Shown here piece by piece: positions 45,001-52,628 of a stretch of DNA of 64,000 bases; within the stretch, counting starts at the first letter, position 1; each line of letters starts with the position of its first letter. The stretch covers positions 14,891-78,890 of the forward strand of contig CAMYAK010000007.1 of assembly GCA_947253765.1 (NCBI GenBank), read 5' to 3'. The notes under the pieces were generated by a model. The model had not been told where the DNA came from, ran no database searches, and worked only from the letters and a program-made list of their open reading frames with translations. Origin of the DNA: an uncultured Tissierellia bacterium. GTDB taxonomy: Bacteria > Bacillota > Clostridia > Tissierellales > Peptoniphilaceae. A program made the position numbers and the translations under genes.

Positions 45001-45063
45001 ATATTCCTTGAGTGCCCACTTGATTAACTGGTCGAAAGGTAACGGTCTCATGAATTCACTCAT
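42025..45063 (-). CDS. ygfK: YgfK-type FAD/iron-sulfur oxidoreductase ('putative selenate reductase subunit')
   Basis: A 1012-aa multidomain protein. The N-terminal ~420 residues resemble the dihydropyrimidine/dihydroorotate dehydrogenase barrel. FeS segments CKQGGCPIG and CAHYCQDHC come next, then a GltD-like flavoprotein (GAGPAGIAVASYLRRNG near 540, GAGDVAMD near 680, IGDCKTGAS). The C-terminal ferredoxin has CLKCDQICEVCTEVCPNRA and CNECGNCGVFCPH. The start is ATG 45063 after GAGGGAG; upstream codons lack a site. The traditional name reflects a phenotype. In purine loci it probably moves electrons for reductive ring steps, which is inferred. Confidence 0.92.
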   Translation of the reverse strand: MSEFMRPLPFDQLIKWALKEYESRGRVFGVKKEDFYHNESGKKLKTVFGDEISSAVGPAAGPHSQLAQNIITSYLTGARFIELKTVQILDGEDIQKAIGRPCILAQDECYNCEWSTELTVQQAYDEYIKGYFAIQVLAKEFDLADSKDFAYNMSVGYDLKGIQSEKIDNYIEGLKDASNSKIYKECVEFLQNTDILRKFGKEDLEKISPKVCSSITLSTLHGCPAHEIEAIAQYLLTVKKVNTFIKCNPTMLGYEYARKTLDDMGYDYIAFTDHHFNNDLQYEDAVVMIDKLMKIAEKEGLAFGVKLTNTFPVDVERNELPSQEMYMSGRSLLPLTISMAAMLSKKFGGKLPISYSGGADAINIKEIFDVIGQPVTVATTILKPGGYARFKQLAEESESLLDREFKGIDVDKVIALRDKIIGDWKNNKLYREKVQSRKTDSALPLTDCFKAPCKQGGCPIGQQVPEYLKLVADGEYDKAFEVIANDNTSPTILGELCAHYCQDHCTRVDYEKTLQIREIKLIAANEAQEAYLGKIEKTPIKSDSKVCVIGAGPAGIAVASYLRRNGVQVKVFEKLGKPYGIVSHVIPDFRISDEEIERDYQIAVKQGVEFVFNHEVTESYEDLKKEFDYVIVATGAWKEGWSPVKEGSEHVIDALDFLWKCRMEGGAKLGKKVAIVGAGDVAMDCTRTAARQAGVEEASLVYRRTEAYMPATQGEVNDVKAEGHKIYELLAPISYDGKILKCEKMKLGAFDASGRKSIEGTGEFLEMEFDAVIGATGARVDTTSFEKNGINLDDRKKPKLLETNESNIKNVYIIGDCKTGASTIVKAMGDAKKVALDILKKEGLGNDFKKFNVHEDAEKIYLKRGFLEEIKAGKSEGERCLKCDQICEVCTEVCPNRANAAIEVAGYDNLHQIVHIDGMCNECGNCGVFCPHAGLPYKDKFTVFWTEEDFIDSTNVGILKLGEGHYKARIENGNIIETNDIEKDLSETFVRFIESLEKNYSYYLEPTAVLNK

Positions 45064-45171
45064 ATCTACTCCCTCGCTTTTCAATTTGTGAAAAGGTTTT
45101 TTTAACCGGAAATTGCCGGGGACAAATTCCCCAGCCTTTCCTATTTTGTCTTAATTCCTTATGACACTTTA

Positions 45172-45203
45172 GCCGGCATCCGATATGCCCTCGGATACCG
45201 GCT
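45172..45203. other. strong hairpin between ygeY and ygfK
   Basis: Stem GCCGG-ATCCGA / TCGGAT-CCGGC with a 7-base loop, in the 167-base gap inside the purine operon. A second small stem GGGGA/TCCCC follows at about 45118-45132. No T-run follows on the minus strand, so mRNA processing or partial attenuation is more likely than full termination. Confidence 0.6.
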
Positions 45204-45230
45204 ATATGTTCTTATGAATTTAATCTTAAA

Positions 45231-46550
45231 TTATTTTGTGTAAACCAGCGGCAGGGCTGCATAAACTGCTGCGCATGTTACCAAGTCCTGCTTGAAGGTT
45301 ACTTCGTTTGGTGCGTGAGCCTGGTCCTCAGCTCCGGGTCCGAATCCGATAACGGGTATATCGTGACGTCCCATTATGGCAACACCGTTTGTTGAGAAGG
45401 TCCACTTGTCTATCAATGGACGTGCAGCCCTCTTCTTCTCTTCTTTTTCAATTTTCGGAGAAATTCTCTCGTCACCGAATAGGCCCTTATAAGCATCTTC
45501 CATGGCTTTGGTTACCTTGTGGTCTTTTGGAATTACCCATGTCGGGAAGTAGCATTCCTGCTCATATTCCAAGCCTGTCCATGAAGCTCTCTTGTAGTTG
45601 TACATGCTTACCTTGCCGCCGTGCTTCTTTACTGAGGGCAGGTCTTCAATTTCTTTAATGCAGGACTGCCATGTCTCACCGGCTGTCATACGTCTGTCAA
45701 GAGAGATTGAGCATGAGTCTGCAACGGCGCATCTTGAAGGTGATGTGAAGAAGATCTGGCTTGTTGTTACTGTTCCGCGTCCCAGGAAGTTGGCTTCTTC
45801 ATATTCTTTGTTGTACTTTTTATCAAGCATCTTTACCAGGCCCTTGATCTCAACAGAGTCGTCAGCCGGGTTCTCATTCAAAGCTTCAACGTCCTTTAGG
45901 ATGTCAGCCATCTTATAAATGGCGTTGTCTCCTCTTTCAGGAGCTGATCCGTGGCAGGATACACCCTTTACGTCAACGCGGATTTCCATTCTTCCCCTAT
46001 GGCCTCTGTAAATTCCGCCGTCTGTGGGCTCTGTGGAAACTACGAATTCCGGACGTACATTTTCCTGTTCGATCATATATAACCAGCAGTTGCCGTCGCA
46101 GTCCTCTTCCTGGACTGTTCCTGTAACCAGGACCCTATACTTATCGTTGAGGTATCCCAAGTCCTTGAGGATCTTTGCTCCGTAAACAGCTGCTACAGGT
46201 CCGCCCAACTGGTCACTTGATCCGCGGCCGCCGATGAAATTGTCATCTTCAAAGCCCTCATAAGGATCGAATTCCCAGTTGTCAATGTTTCCGATACCTA
46301 CTGTATCGATATGCCCGTCGAAGGCTATCAGGGTTTCACCTGTTCCCATTTCACCAAGAACGTTGCCCTGTTTGTCAATCCAAGCCTTGTTGAAGCCGAC
46401 TTTTTCCATCTCTTCTTTTATTCTCTTGGCCTTGTCACCCTCTTCGCATGACTCGCCCTTAAGTCTGATCAGGTCTCTTAAAAAGGCGATCATATCCTTC
46501 TGATATCCCTGTGCTTTTTCCTTTATTAAATTAAAATCGAAATCTGCCAT
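45231..46550 (-). CDS. ygeY: YgeY family M20-type peptidase/deacylase
   Basis: A 439-aa zinc-dependent M20 hydrolase of the YgeY group. AFDGHIDTVG holds the metal His and catalytic Asp, GGRGSSDQLGG the bridging Asp, and TVQEEDCDG the catalytic Glu. Family members cleave amide bonds such as those of N-acyl or carbamoyl amino acids. It lies next to ygeW and dpaL, as in purine loci, where it may process an N-carbamoyl or 2,3-diaminopropionate derivative. The start is ATG 46550 after AAGGAGG. Confidence 0.9.
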   Translation of the reverse strand: MADFDFNLIKEKAQGYQKDMIAFLRDLIRLKGESCEEGDKAKRIKEEMEKVGFNKAWIDKQGNVLGEMGTGETLIAFDGHIDTVGIGNIDNWEFDPYEGFEDDNFIGGRGSSDQLGGPVAAVYGAKILKDLGYLNDKYRVLVTGTVQEEDCDGNCWLYMIEQENVRPEFVVSTEPTDGGIYRGHRGRMEIRVDVKGVSCHGSAPERGDNAIYKMADILKDVEALNENPADDSVEIKGLVKMLDKKYNKEYEEANFLGRGTVTTSQIFFTSPSRCAVADSCSISLDRRMTAGETWQSCIKEIEDLPSVKKHGGKVSMYNYKRASWTGLEYEQECYFPTWVIPKDHKVTKAMEDAYKGLFGDERISPKIEKEEKKRAARPLIDKWTFSTNGVAIMGRHDIPVIGFGPGAEDQAHAPNEVTFKQDLVTCAAVYAALPLVYTK

Positions 46551-46597
46551 TATCTTTTCCTCCTTAACCAAATATTTTTTATCCTCTAATCTCTTGA

Positions 46598-47800
46598 TTA
46601 GTTGTTGTCATTAAGTCTCTTTGTTGCCTTTTCAACCAACTCGCTGAGCTTGGCCTGCGGATCCTTGATCTTCTGAAGAAGGATCATGGCCGCGATCACG
46701 TATGGCTTGTAGCTTGCCTGCTTGTAAAGCGGATCCCTGTAGCGATCAAATACTGACTCGTCAACTTCGCCCTCCTCGCATGAAAGACCTGTGATGTCGG
46801 CCGGCAGACAATGCATGTAAAGGGCCTTGCCGTCTTTTGTAGTCTTCATCAATTCCTCTGTGCACTGCCAATCCATATGTGACTTGTTGGCTTCCAGGAG
46901 CTCATGCTCAAGCTTGTCAATTCCCGCCTGGTCTCCCTCTCCGTAGAGGTTTGTTCTCTTTTCCATGGCTGCAAAAGGTGCCCATGACTTAGGATAAACT
47001 ATGTCGGCATCCTTGAAAGCTTCTTCCATGGAGTTTGTCTTTGTGAATGACCCGCCGTATTTCTCGGCATTCTTCTTTGCTATCTCCTCAACCTCCGGCA
47101 TGATCTCGTATCCTTCCGGATGTGCCAAAACGACGTCCATTCCGAGTCTTGTGAAGAGGCCTGAGATTCCCTGGGGAACTGAAAGGGGCTTGCCGTATGA
47201 GGGTGAATATGCCCAAGTCATAGCAACCTTCTTGCCCTTGAGATTCTCAATTCCGCCAAATTCATGTATTGCATGAAGGAGGTCGGCCATTGTCTGTGTC
47301 GGGTGGTCAATGTCGCACTGGAGGTTGACCAATGTCGGTCTCTGTTCCAGAACGCCGTCATTAAATCCTTCCTGAACATATTCAGAGAAATTCTTCATGT
47401 ATGTGTAGCCCTTGCCGATGTACATGTCGTCACGAATTCCGACAACGTCAGCCATGAAAGAAATCATGTTTGCTGTTTCTTTTACAGTCTCGCCGTGAGC
47501 GATCTGGCTCTTACCTTCATCCAAGTCCTGAACTTCAAGGCCTAAAAGGTTACAAGCTGATGCAAATGAGAAACGGGTTCTTGTTGAGTTGTCTCTGAAG
47601 AGTGAAATTCCAAGTCCTGAATCGAAGATCTTGGGAGAGATGTTCTCTTCTCTCATAGCCCTCAAAATGTCCGCAACCTGCCAGATTGCCTTCAACTCAT
47701 CCTGTGACTTGTCCCATGTGTGGAAGAAATCATCGTGATAGAGCTTTGAAAAATCATACTGTCCTAAATCCTGAATTAACTTTTTGATGTCCTTTGCCAT
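46598..47800 (-). CDS. ygeW: knotted carbamoyltransferase YgeW
   Basis: A 400-aa aspartate/ornithine-carbamoyltransferase-like protein. The carbamoyl-phosphate motif is DNSTRTRFSFASA, with HPTQTMADLL and HCLPAD. YgeW is a separate family member whose acceptor is unknown. In purine-using anaerobes it is thought to work on a ureido intermediate, possibly running toward carbamoyl phosphate and ATP gain. It starts 76 bases after the dpaL stop with AAAGGAG. Confidence 0.92.
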   Translation of the reverse strand: MAKDIKKLIQDLGQYDFSKLYHDDFFHTWDKSQDELKAIWQVADILRAMREENISPKIFDSGLGISLFRDNSTRTRFSFASACNLLGLEVQDLDEGKSQIAHGETVKETANMISFMADVVGIRDDMYIGKGYTYMKNFSEYVQEGFNDGVLEQRPTLVNLQCDIDHPTQTMADLLHAIHEFGGIENLKGKKVAMTWAYSPSYGKPLSVPQGISGLFTRLGMDVVLAHPEGYEIMPEVEEIAKKNAEKYGGSFTKTNSMEEAFKDADIVYPKSWAPFAAMEKRTNLYGEGDQAGIDKLEHELLEANKSHMDWQCTEELMKTTKDGKALYMHCLPADITGLSCEEGEVDESVFDRYRDPLYKQASYKPYVIAAMILLQKIKDPQAKLSELVEKATKRLNDNN

Positions 47801-47876
47801 GTTAAAATCTCCTTTTCTTTTTTGTTATTTCCAAGCTTGACGTCTGCCGTCCGCTTATTTGCCTTTTTGCCAATAT

Positions 47877-49118
47877 TTACCTTTGGATGGTGTAGTTGAA
47901 CTCTTCATTGTTGCTGTACAGTCCATCCCAAACGACCTGCCTGTAATGGGCAAAGTCGGTATCGCCTTCTGTTGAGACCAGGAGTATTACCGAATTTTCA
48001 TCCAGTTTCAATTTCTCCCTGATGTTCTTGAGGTCATCCCTCTGCATTAACTCGGTTACAACGCCTGTGGTAACGGCACCGCTCTCTCCGGATATAATCC
48101 TTTCGTCGTCTTTCAAGGGGTTGCCCAAGACTCTCATTCCTCTTGCTGCTGATGTATCGGGCACGGACATGAAAGCATCGGCGTAAGAATGAAGCACAGG
48201 CCAGCCGACTGTTACCGGCTCACCACAAGCTAAGCCCGCCATTATGGTGTCCATCTTTCCTGTTACATTGTGGATCTTTCCGTCATCGGCCTTTGCGGTT
48301 ACATAGTTGCAGTTGGCTTTTTCCGGTTCAACAACAGTTATGATGGGCTTTTGGTCTCCCTTATATACGCTTGAGAAGTATCCGGTTACCCCTGTTGCAA
48401 ATGATCCGACACCGGCCTGGACGAAGATGTGGGTGGGCTTTAAGCCGTCTTTTTCTATCTGATCCTTTGCTTCTTTGGCCAGGGTTGCATATCCTTGGAT
48501 GATCCATGTGGGGATCTTCTCATATCCTTCCCATGCTGTATCCTGGACCATGACCCAGCCCTTTTCATCGGCATTCTTGCTTGCCAATCTTACGCAATCG
48601 TCATAGTTCAGGCCTTCCATTATGTCACACCGGGCTCCGTGGGCCCTTATATTATCTCTTCTCTCTATTGCAGATCCGTCAGGCATGACTACGACGCACT
48701 TCTGTTTGAGCTGCTGGGCTGTCCATGCAACTCCTCTTCCGTGGTTGCCGTCCGTTGCTGTTACGAATGTGATCTGACCGATTTTTTCCCTGACCTCATC
48801 AGATATCATCTTCTCGAAAGGCAGGTCGTCTATGTCAACTCCCAACTTGTCAGCTATGTACTTTCCTATGGCATATGATCCTCCAAGGACTTTAAAAGCG
48901 TTGAGGCCGAACCTATAAGATTCGTCTTTGACGTATATGTCTTTGACCTTGAGCTGTTTAGCTAAATTACTTAGCCTCCTCAGTGGGGTTTCCTTGTAAT
49001 CCGGGAAACTCTCATGAAAATGCTGAGCCTTTTCTACAACTTTTTCGTTTATGAAATCCAGTGATGCTTTTTCCTTCTTGTCGAGGTCATTCAAAACAAT
49101 GTTATACAACTCCGTCAA
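47877..49118 (-). CDS. dpaL: diaminopropionate ammonia-lyase
   Basis: A 413-aa fold-type II PLP enzyme (YgeX/DpaL). The PLP lysine lies in YRFGLNAFKVLGGSY, and the glycine-rich phosphate loop is ATDGNHGRGVAW. It converts 2,3-diaminopropionate to pyruvate and two ammonia. I start at TTG 49118, eight bases after AAAGGA; the longer frame to 49184 adds a leader not found in relatives, so the start is moderately sure. It is the first gene of the purine run, divergent from the GntR/FCD regulator. Confidence 0.9.
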   Translation of the reverse strand: MTELYNIVLNDLDKKEKASLDFINEKVVEKAQHFHESFPDYKETPLRRLSNLAKQLKVKDIYVKDESYRFGLNAFKVLGGSYAIGKYIADKLGVDIDDLPFEKMISDEVREKIGQITFVTATDGNHGRGVAWTAQQLKQKCVVVMPDGSAIERRDNIRAHGARCDIMEGLNYDDCVRLASKNADEKGWVMVQDTAWEGYEKIPTWIIQGYATLAKEAKDQIEKDGLKPTHIFVQAGVGSFATGVTGYFSSVYKGDQKPIITVVEPEKANCNYVTAKADDGKIHNVTGKMDTIMAGLACGEPVTVGWPVLHSYADAFMSVPDTSAARGMRVLGNPLKDDERIISGESGAVTTGVVTELMQRDDLKNIREKLKLDENSVILLVSTEGDTDFAHYRQVVWDGLYSNNEEFNYTIQR

Positions 49119-49292
49119 AACAACATTCCTTTCTAGCGGGTAAGTGCCGCCTGCAGTTCCTAAAAGTTTTTTGAAACAGGACAACCGAAACAGTCGCCCA
49201 CCCTAAGCCCGAAAGGGCCTTTTTGAAAACGATATCAATTTAAAAATATTGAAAAAACAGTGAATTTGTGGAATAATTTAATCAGGTGATAT

Positions 49293-49337
49293 GTGATATA
49301 TCACTGATATTATATCCACGTAAATTTATTCTGTCAA
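49293..49337 (-). promoter_or_regulatory. consensus promoter and palindromic operator of the purine operon
   Basis: On the minus strand TTGACA (49337-49332), 17 bases, TATAAT (49314-49309): perfect sigma-A boxes. The perfect 12-bp palindrome GTGATATATCAC (49293-49304) sits five bases downstream of the -10, over the expected start site, so a bound repressor would block initiation. The divergent GntR/FCD protein is the likely ligand-responsive repressor. This promoter is also between the two genes, so it may autoregulate. Confidence 0.75.
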
Positions 49338-49389
49338 TGTTTATTTTACATTATTGGCAGCTTTCAATAAAGGGGGAAATTACAAAATT

Positions 49390-50100
49390 ATGGTGACAAT
49401 TCAAAAAAATAAAACAAAGAAAATCGAGAGGATTTTCGTTAAGGATGAGGCTTATAACATTCTTGAGGAAAACATTGTCAGCGGCAAGCTCAAGCCGAAT
49501 ACCCGCTTGAAAATCAACGAGCTTTCCGAGAGTTTGGGCATAAGCAGGACCCCTGTAAGAGAAGCTGTCCTCCGCCTTGAAAATGAAGGCCTTATAATGT
49601 CCAAGGCCAATAAATGGACAATTGTCGCGCCGATTTTTGTTGATTCTATAAAAAACATCTATCCCCTGGTTTACGACCTGGAGGCTTTTTGCCTAAAAGA
49701 AGGTTTTGATAGAATTAACGAAACTTTTATAAAAGAGCTTAAAGCTATAAACGAAAAAATTAAGGAATACAACCATGACAAGCGCCAGGTCCAGGTCATC
49801 CAACTGGATAATGAATTCCACGACCACATAATAAGCCTGTCAAAAAACACCGAAGTCAAGCCAATTCTTGATAACCTAAAGAGAAGGATCAAAAGGCTTG
49901 AAATAATATTTTACACATCAAAAAACGCCGAAGAGCTGACGTCAACCTATGTTGAGCACTCGGCATTGATAGATGCCTTGGAGGAGAGGGACCTGGAAAA
50001 GTCCCTCTCCTGTCTAAAAGTTAACTGGACCAACGTTCTGGATAAGAAGTCCTTGGCCGGGCTCAGGAACTCTGACGAATACAAGGACTTCTTTGCCTAA
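49390..50100 (+). CDS. GntR-family regulator with FCD effector domain
   Basis: A 236-aa FadR-subfamily regulator. The winged helix covers about residues 18-75 (LKINELSESLGISRTPVREAVLRLENEGL), followed by an all-helical FCD domain with metal-binding-type residues (DNEFHDHII, Asp and His; EHSALIDAL, His). The chosen start is ATG 49390; the TTG at 49354 lies upstream of the AAAGGGGGA site. It is divergent from the 21-kb purine operon and very probably its repressor, sensing a purine-pathway metabolite; inferred from position and the palindrome. Confidence 0.88.
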   Translation: MVTIQKNKTKKIERIFVKDEAYNILEENIVSGKLKPNTRLKINELSESLGISRTPVREAVLRLENEGLIMSKANKWTIVAPIFVDSIKNIYPLVYDLEAFCLKEGFDRINETFIKELKAINEKIKEYNHDKRQVQVIQLDNEFHDHIISLSKNTEVKPILDNLKRRIKRLEIIFYTSKNAEELTSTYVEHSALIDALEERDLEKSLSCLKVNWTNVLDKKSLAGLRNSDEYKDFFA

Positions 50101-50145
50101 TCATCTGACATTTATAGATTCATATTTGTTGATTTTTAAGGTTCG

Positions 50146-50182
50146 ATAGTGTTGGTTGGCCGTTTTCGGCAAACCAACACTA
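50146..50182. terminator. long hairpin between convergent genes
   Basis: ATAGTGTTGGTT...AACCAACACTAT around an inner GCCG-TTTT-CGGC, about 16 bp of stem, followed by TCCTTTTTCC on the plus strand. It lies between the regulator stop (50100) and the moaB stop (50210). It belongs to the same repeat family as 22036-22163. Confidence 0.65.
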
Positions 50183-50209
50183 TTCCTTTTTCCATACGGA
50201 CCGGATTCA

Positions 50210-50689
50210 TTAGTGGTTTGTACGGCCGGAAATAATTTCCAAGCCGTGTTTCAAAAACCCTGAAATGGCGGCAAAGTTCTCACGGCAAGCCTTGGGGCTG
50301 CCGGGGAAATTGATGATCAGGGTCTTATCCCTAATACCTGAAGTCCCCCTTGACAGATAGGCCAAGGGGGTATTTTTTGCTCCTTCCGCCCTCATAGCCT
50401 GGTCTATTCCGGGAGTCGGTTTGTCCAAGATCTCAAGCGTGGCCTCCGGAGTAACATCCCGCTCGGAAAAACCGGTCCCACCACTTGTAATAACCAAGTT
50501 TATGCCTTTGTCACAGAAAGATATCAAGGCCTTTTTTATTTTTTCTCCGTCGTCTTCAACAATCTTGTAGTCTTCAACACGGATACCGTAATCCTCAAGC
50601 AGGCCTCTTAGGACCTTGCCTGACTCATCCTCATAAACACCCTTGCTGGCCCTGTCCGAGACAGTAAGAACCGCCGCTTTCATCGTCAT
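50210..50689 (-). CDS. moaB: molybdenum cofactor biosynthesis protein MoaB/MogA family
   Basis: A 159-aa MogA/MoaB-fold protein (AAVLTVSDRASKG, TSGGTGFSERDVTPEAT, FPGSPKACRENF). It binds molybdopterin and adenylates it before Mo insertion. Its ATG overlaps the TGA of the moeA-like gene (ATGA), so translation is coupled. It is the last gene of the mod-moa operon. Confidence 0.9.
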   Translation of the reverse strand: MTMKAAVLTVSDRASKGVYEDESGKVLRGLLEDYGIRVEDYKIVEDDGEKIKKALISFCDKGINLVITSGGTGFSERDVTPEATLEILDKPTPGIDQAMRAEGAKNTPLAYLSRGTSGIRDKTLIINFPGSPKACRENFAAISGFLKHGLEIISGRTNH

Positions 50690-51663
50690 AATAGGCCGCC
50701 TTCAGCCATCTCCAGGAAGTCTTCTTTTTTTGGTTCTATTCCGGAAAAGATCCTTGGCAAAAAATGGTCGAAGCTCGTGACCTTGCTGTGGATGCTGGCT
50801 CCCGGAACTCCCATGAGATAGGTCCCGTCAAGCTTGGCAAGCATCAGCATATTGCCCGGCTGCATCGGGATCCCCTGGACAATAACTTGACTGCCCGTTT
50901 CCCTGATAGCCCTTGGGGTGGTATCGTCAGGGTCAACGCTCATGCCGCCGGTAAAGAGGACCAGGTCGGCCCCCATATCCTTATATTTTTTAAATTCCTC
51001 AACAATCTTGCTTGTGTCGTCAGGGCAAAAGCTGTAGCCCAGGGTTGTGGAAGGAAATTCCTTTAACTTGTCCTCCAAAACAGGTTTAAACGCATCCTTT
51101 ATGCGGCCGTAAAAGACCTCATCCCCTGTTATGATGCAGGCGACTTTAAGTTCCTTGTAGGGCTTGACCTCAAAAACAGGTCCAAACTTCTTGGCCGCTT
51201 CCAAAGCCCTATCCACAGTCTCCTTGCTCGTCCAAAGCGGAACTATCCTGGCCCCACAGAGCTTTGTTCCTTCTTCAACTTTTGTGTAGGACCTGATGCA
51301 GGTGACAGTGTAGTCGCCGGAAGCATTGATAGCCCTCAAGGCTTCCCTGTTAATGACAAAAAGTCCCCTAACTTTTGATTTTAAGGTGACCTTGCCCTCG
51401 CTTACAGGGCTTGCTTCAACATTGGGCCCTGTCAAATATGGGGCTAAAGCCAAAATGGCATCCTCTTCATGGACCTGGTCGGCTTCCAATTCCCCTATGT
51501 ATATGTGGTCCTTGCCAATATCTTTCAGGCCGGCTATATCCTCTTCGGTTATGACGTGGCCTCTCTTATACTTAACGCCCTTGAAGCCGTCGGTCATTAT
51601 TGCTGTTATGTCATGTAGCAGAGGATAACCCACGGCATGCTCAACCTTAATTTTCTTTATCAT
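50686..51663 (-). CDS. MoeA-like molybdopterin-binding protein
   Basis: A 325-aa protein with a MoeA-like N-terminal part (AVGYPLLHDITAI, YKRGHVITEEDI) and a MogA/MoaB-type molybdopterin-binding domain from about residue 170 (CIITGDEVFYGRIKDAF, LFTGGMSVDPDD, GVPGASIHSKVTSF). It is shorter than full MoeA (about 400 aa) and lacks a clear C-terminal domain IV. Such short forms occur with xanthine-dehydrogenase loci and may insert molybdenum or serve a specialised cofactor. Confidence 0.83.
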   Translation of the reverse strand: MIKKIKVEHAVGYPLLHDITAIMTDGFKGVKYKRGHVITEEDIAGLKDIGKDHIYIGELEADQVHEEDAILALAPYLTGPNVEASPVSEGKVTLKSKVRGLFVINREALRAINASGDYTVTCIRSYTKVEEGTKLCGARIVPLWTSKETVDRALEAAKKFGPVFEVKPYKELKVACIITGDEVFYGRIKDAFKPVLEDKLKEFPSTTLGYSFCPDDTSKIVEEFKKYKDMGADLVLFTGGMSVDPDDTTPRAIRETGSQVIVQGIPMQPGNMLMLAKLDGTYLMGVPGASIHSKVTSFDHFLPRIFSGIEPKKEDFLEMAEGGLL

Positions 51664-51672
51664 ATTCAGCTC

Positions 51673-52104
51673 CTATTTTTCTATGATGCTTATGGGGTCG
51701 CCCGGATAAATGGTCCCCTCCTCCTCTACAGTCGCAAAAATTCCTTCAGTCGGCATTATGCATTTTCCGGTCTTCTCCCTGATCTGACAACCCTTGTGGC
51801 ACTCCTTGCCTATTTGGCTGACCCGGACCAGGCACCTGCCTAGCCTGAGTTCAGTACCTACGGGCAGCTCATGGAGTACCAGGCCCTCAGTTAAAATATT
51901 CTCCGCAAAATCCCCGGCTTTGAGGTCGGGTAGGATCCTCTTCATCTTATCCAGAGACTCAACCGCCAAAAGACTTATCTGCCTATGCCAATGTCCTGCA
52001 TGGGCATCCCCGATAATCCCGAAGTCCTTTTTTAACTCTATTTTTTCAACCGGCTTCTTAACCGTCCCTTTTTTCTCGCTTATGTTTACTGATATGACTT
52101 TCAT
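51673..52104 (-). CDS. MOSC-domain protein
   Basis: A 143-aa stand-alone MOSC domain (ISLLAVESLDK, GDFAENILTEGL) with a cysteine-rich segment KECHKGCQIREKTGKC before the C-terminus. The conserved Cys may carry sulfur for the molybdenum cofactor. It lies between moaC and the moeA-like gene with short gaps. Only a weak ribosome site is seen, perhaps because translation is coupled to moaC. Confidence 0.87.
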   Translation of the reverse strand: MKVISVNISEKKGTVKKPVEKIELKKDFGIIGDAHAGHWHRQISLLAVESLDKMKRILPDLKAGDFAENILTEGLVLHELPVGTELRLGRCLVRVSQIGKECHKGCQIREKTGKCIMPTEGIFATVEEEGTIYPGDPISIIEK

Positions 52105-52111
52105 ATTTTTC

Positions 52112-52624
52112 TCATTTCATTGGATAAATTCTTTGGCCCCTTGGCTGGTCTTCATTCACAAAAGTTCCGCTCTTGCCGCCGGATTTCTTAATCAGCTTGA
52201 TATCCGTTATCTCAATGTCCCTCTGGACAGCCTTGCACATGTCATAAATTGTAAGGGCTGCAACCGAAACCCCGGTAAGAGCCTCCATCTCCACCCCGGT
52301 CTTGGCACTAATCTTGGCCGATCCCCTTATCTCAATAAGACAATTATCATCGTCCAAGCTGAAGTCCAAGTCAATGGATGTGATATTTATGGGGTGGCAC
52401 AAAGGAATCAGGCTTGAAGTGTTTTTTGCAGCCATGATGCCCGCAATCTTTGCAACCGTGAGAACATCACCTTTCTTTATCTCCTGGTTTTTCACCATGA
52501 GGTAGGTCTCCCTGTTAAGCTTGACCTTGGCCCCGGCAATCGCAAGTCTTTCAGTCTCTTTTTTGTCCGAAACATCGACCATTCCGGCCCTGCCTTGGCT
52601 GTCAATATGGCTAAATTCCTTCAA
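52112..52624 (-). CDS. moaC: cyclic pyranopterin monophosphate synthase
   Basis: A 170-aa MoaC. LIPLCHPINIT, MEALTGVSVAALTIYDMCK and IKKSGGKSG are the conserved active-site stretches. It converts the MoaA product to cPMP. The TTG start follows AGGAGG by about nine bases. It is 4 bases after moaA. Confidence 0.94.
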   Translation of the reverse strand: MKEFSHIDSQGRAGMVDVSDKKETERLAIAGAKVKLNRETYLMVKNQEIKKGDVLTVAKIAGIMAAKNTSSLIPLCHPINITSIDLDFSLDDDNCLIEIRGSAKISAKTGVEMEALTGVSVAALTIYDMCKAVQRDIEITDIKLIKKSGGKSGTFVNEDQPRGQRIYPMK

Positions 52625-52628
52625 AGTA

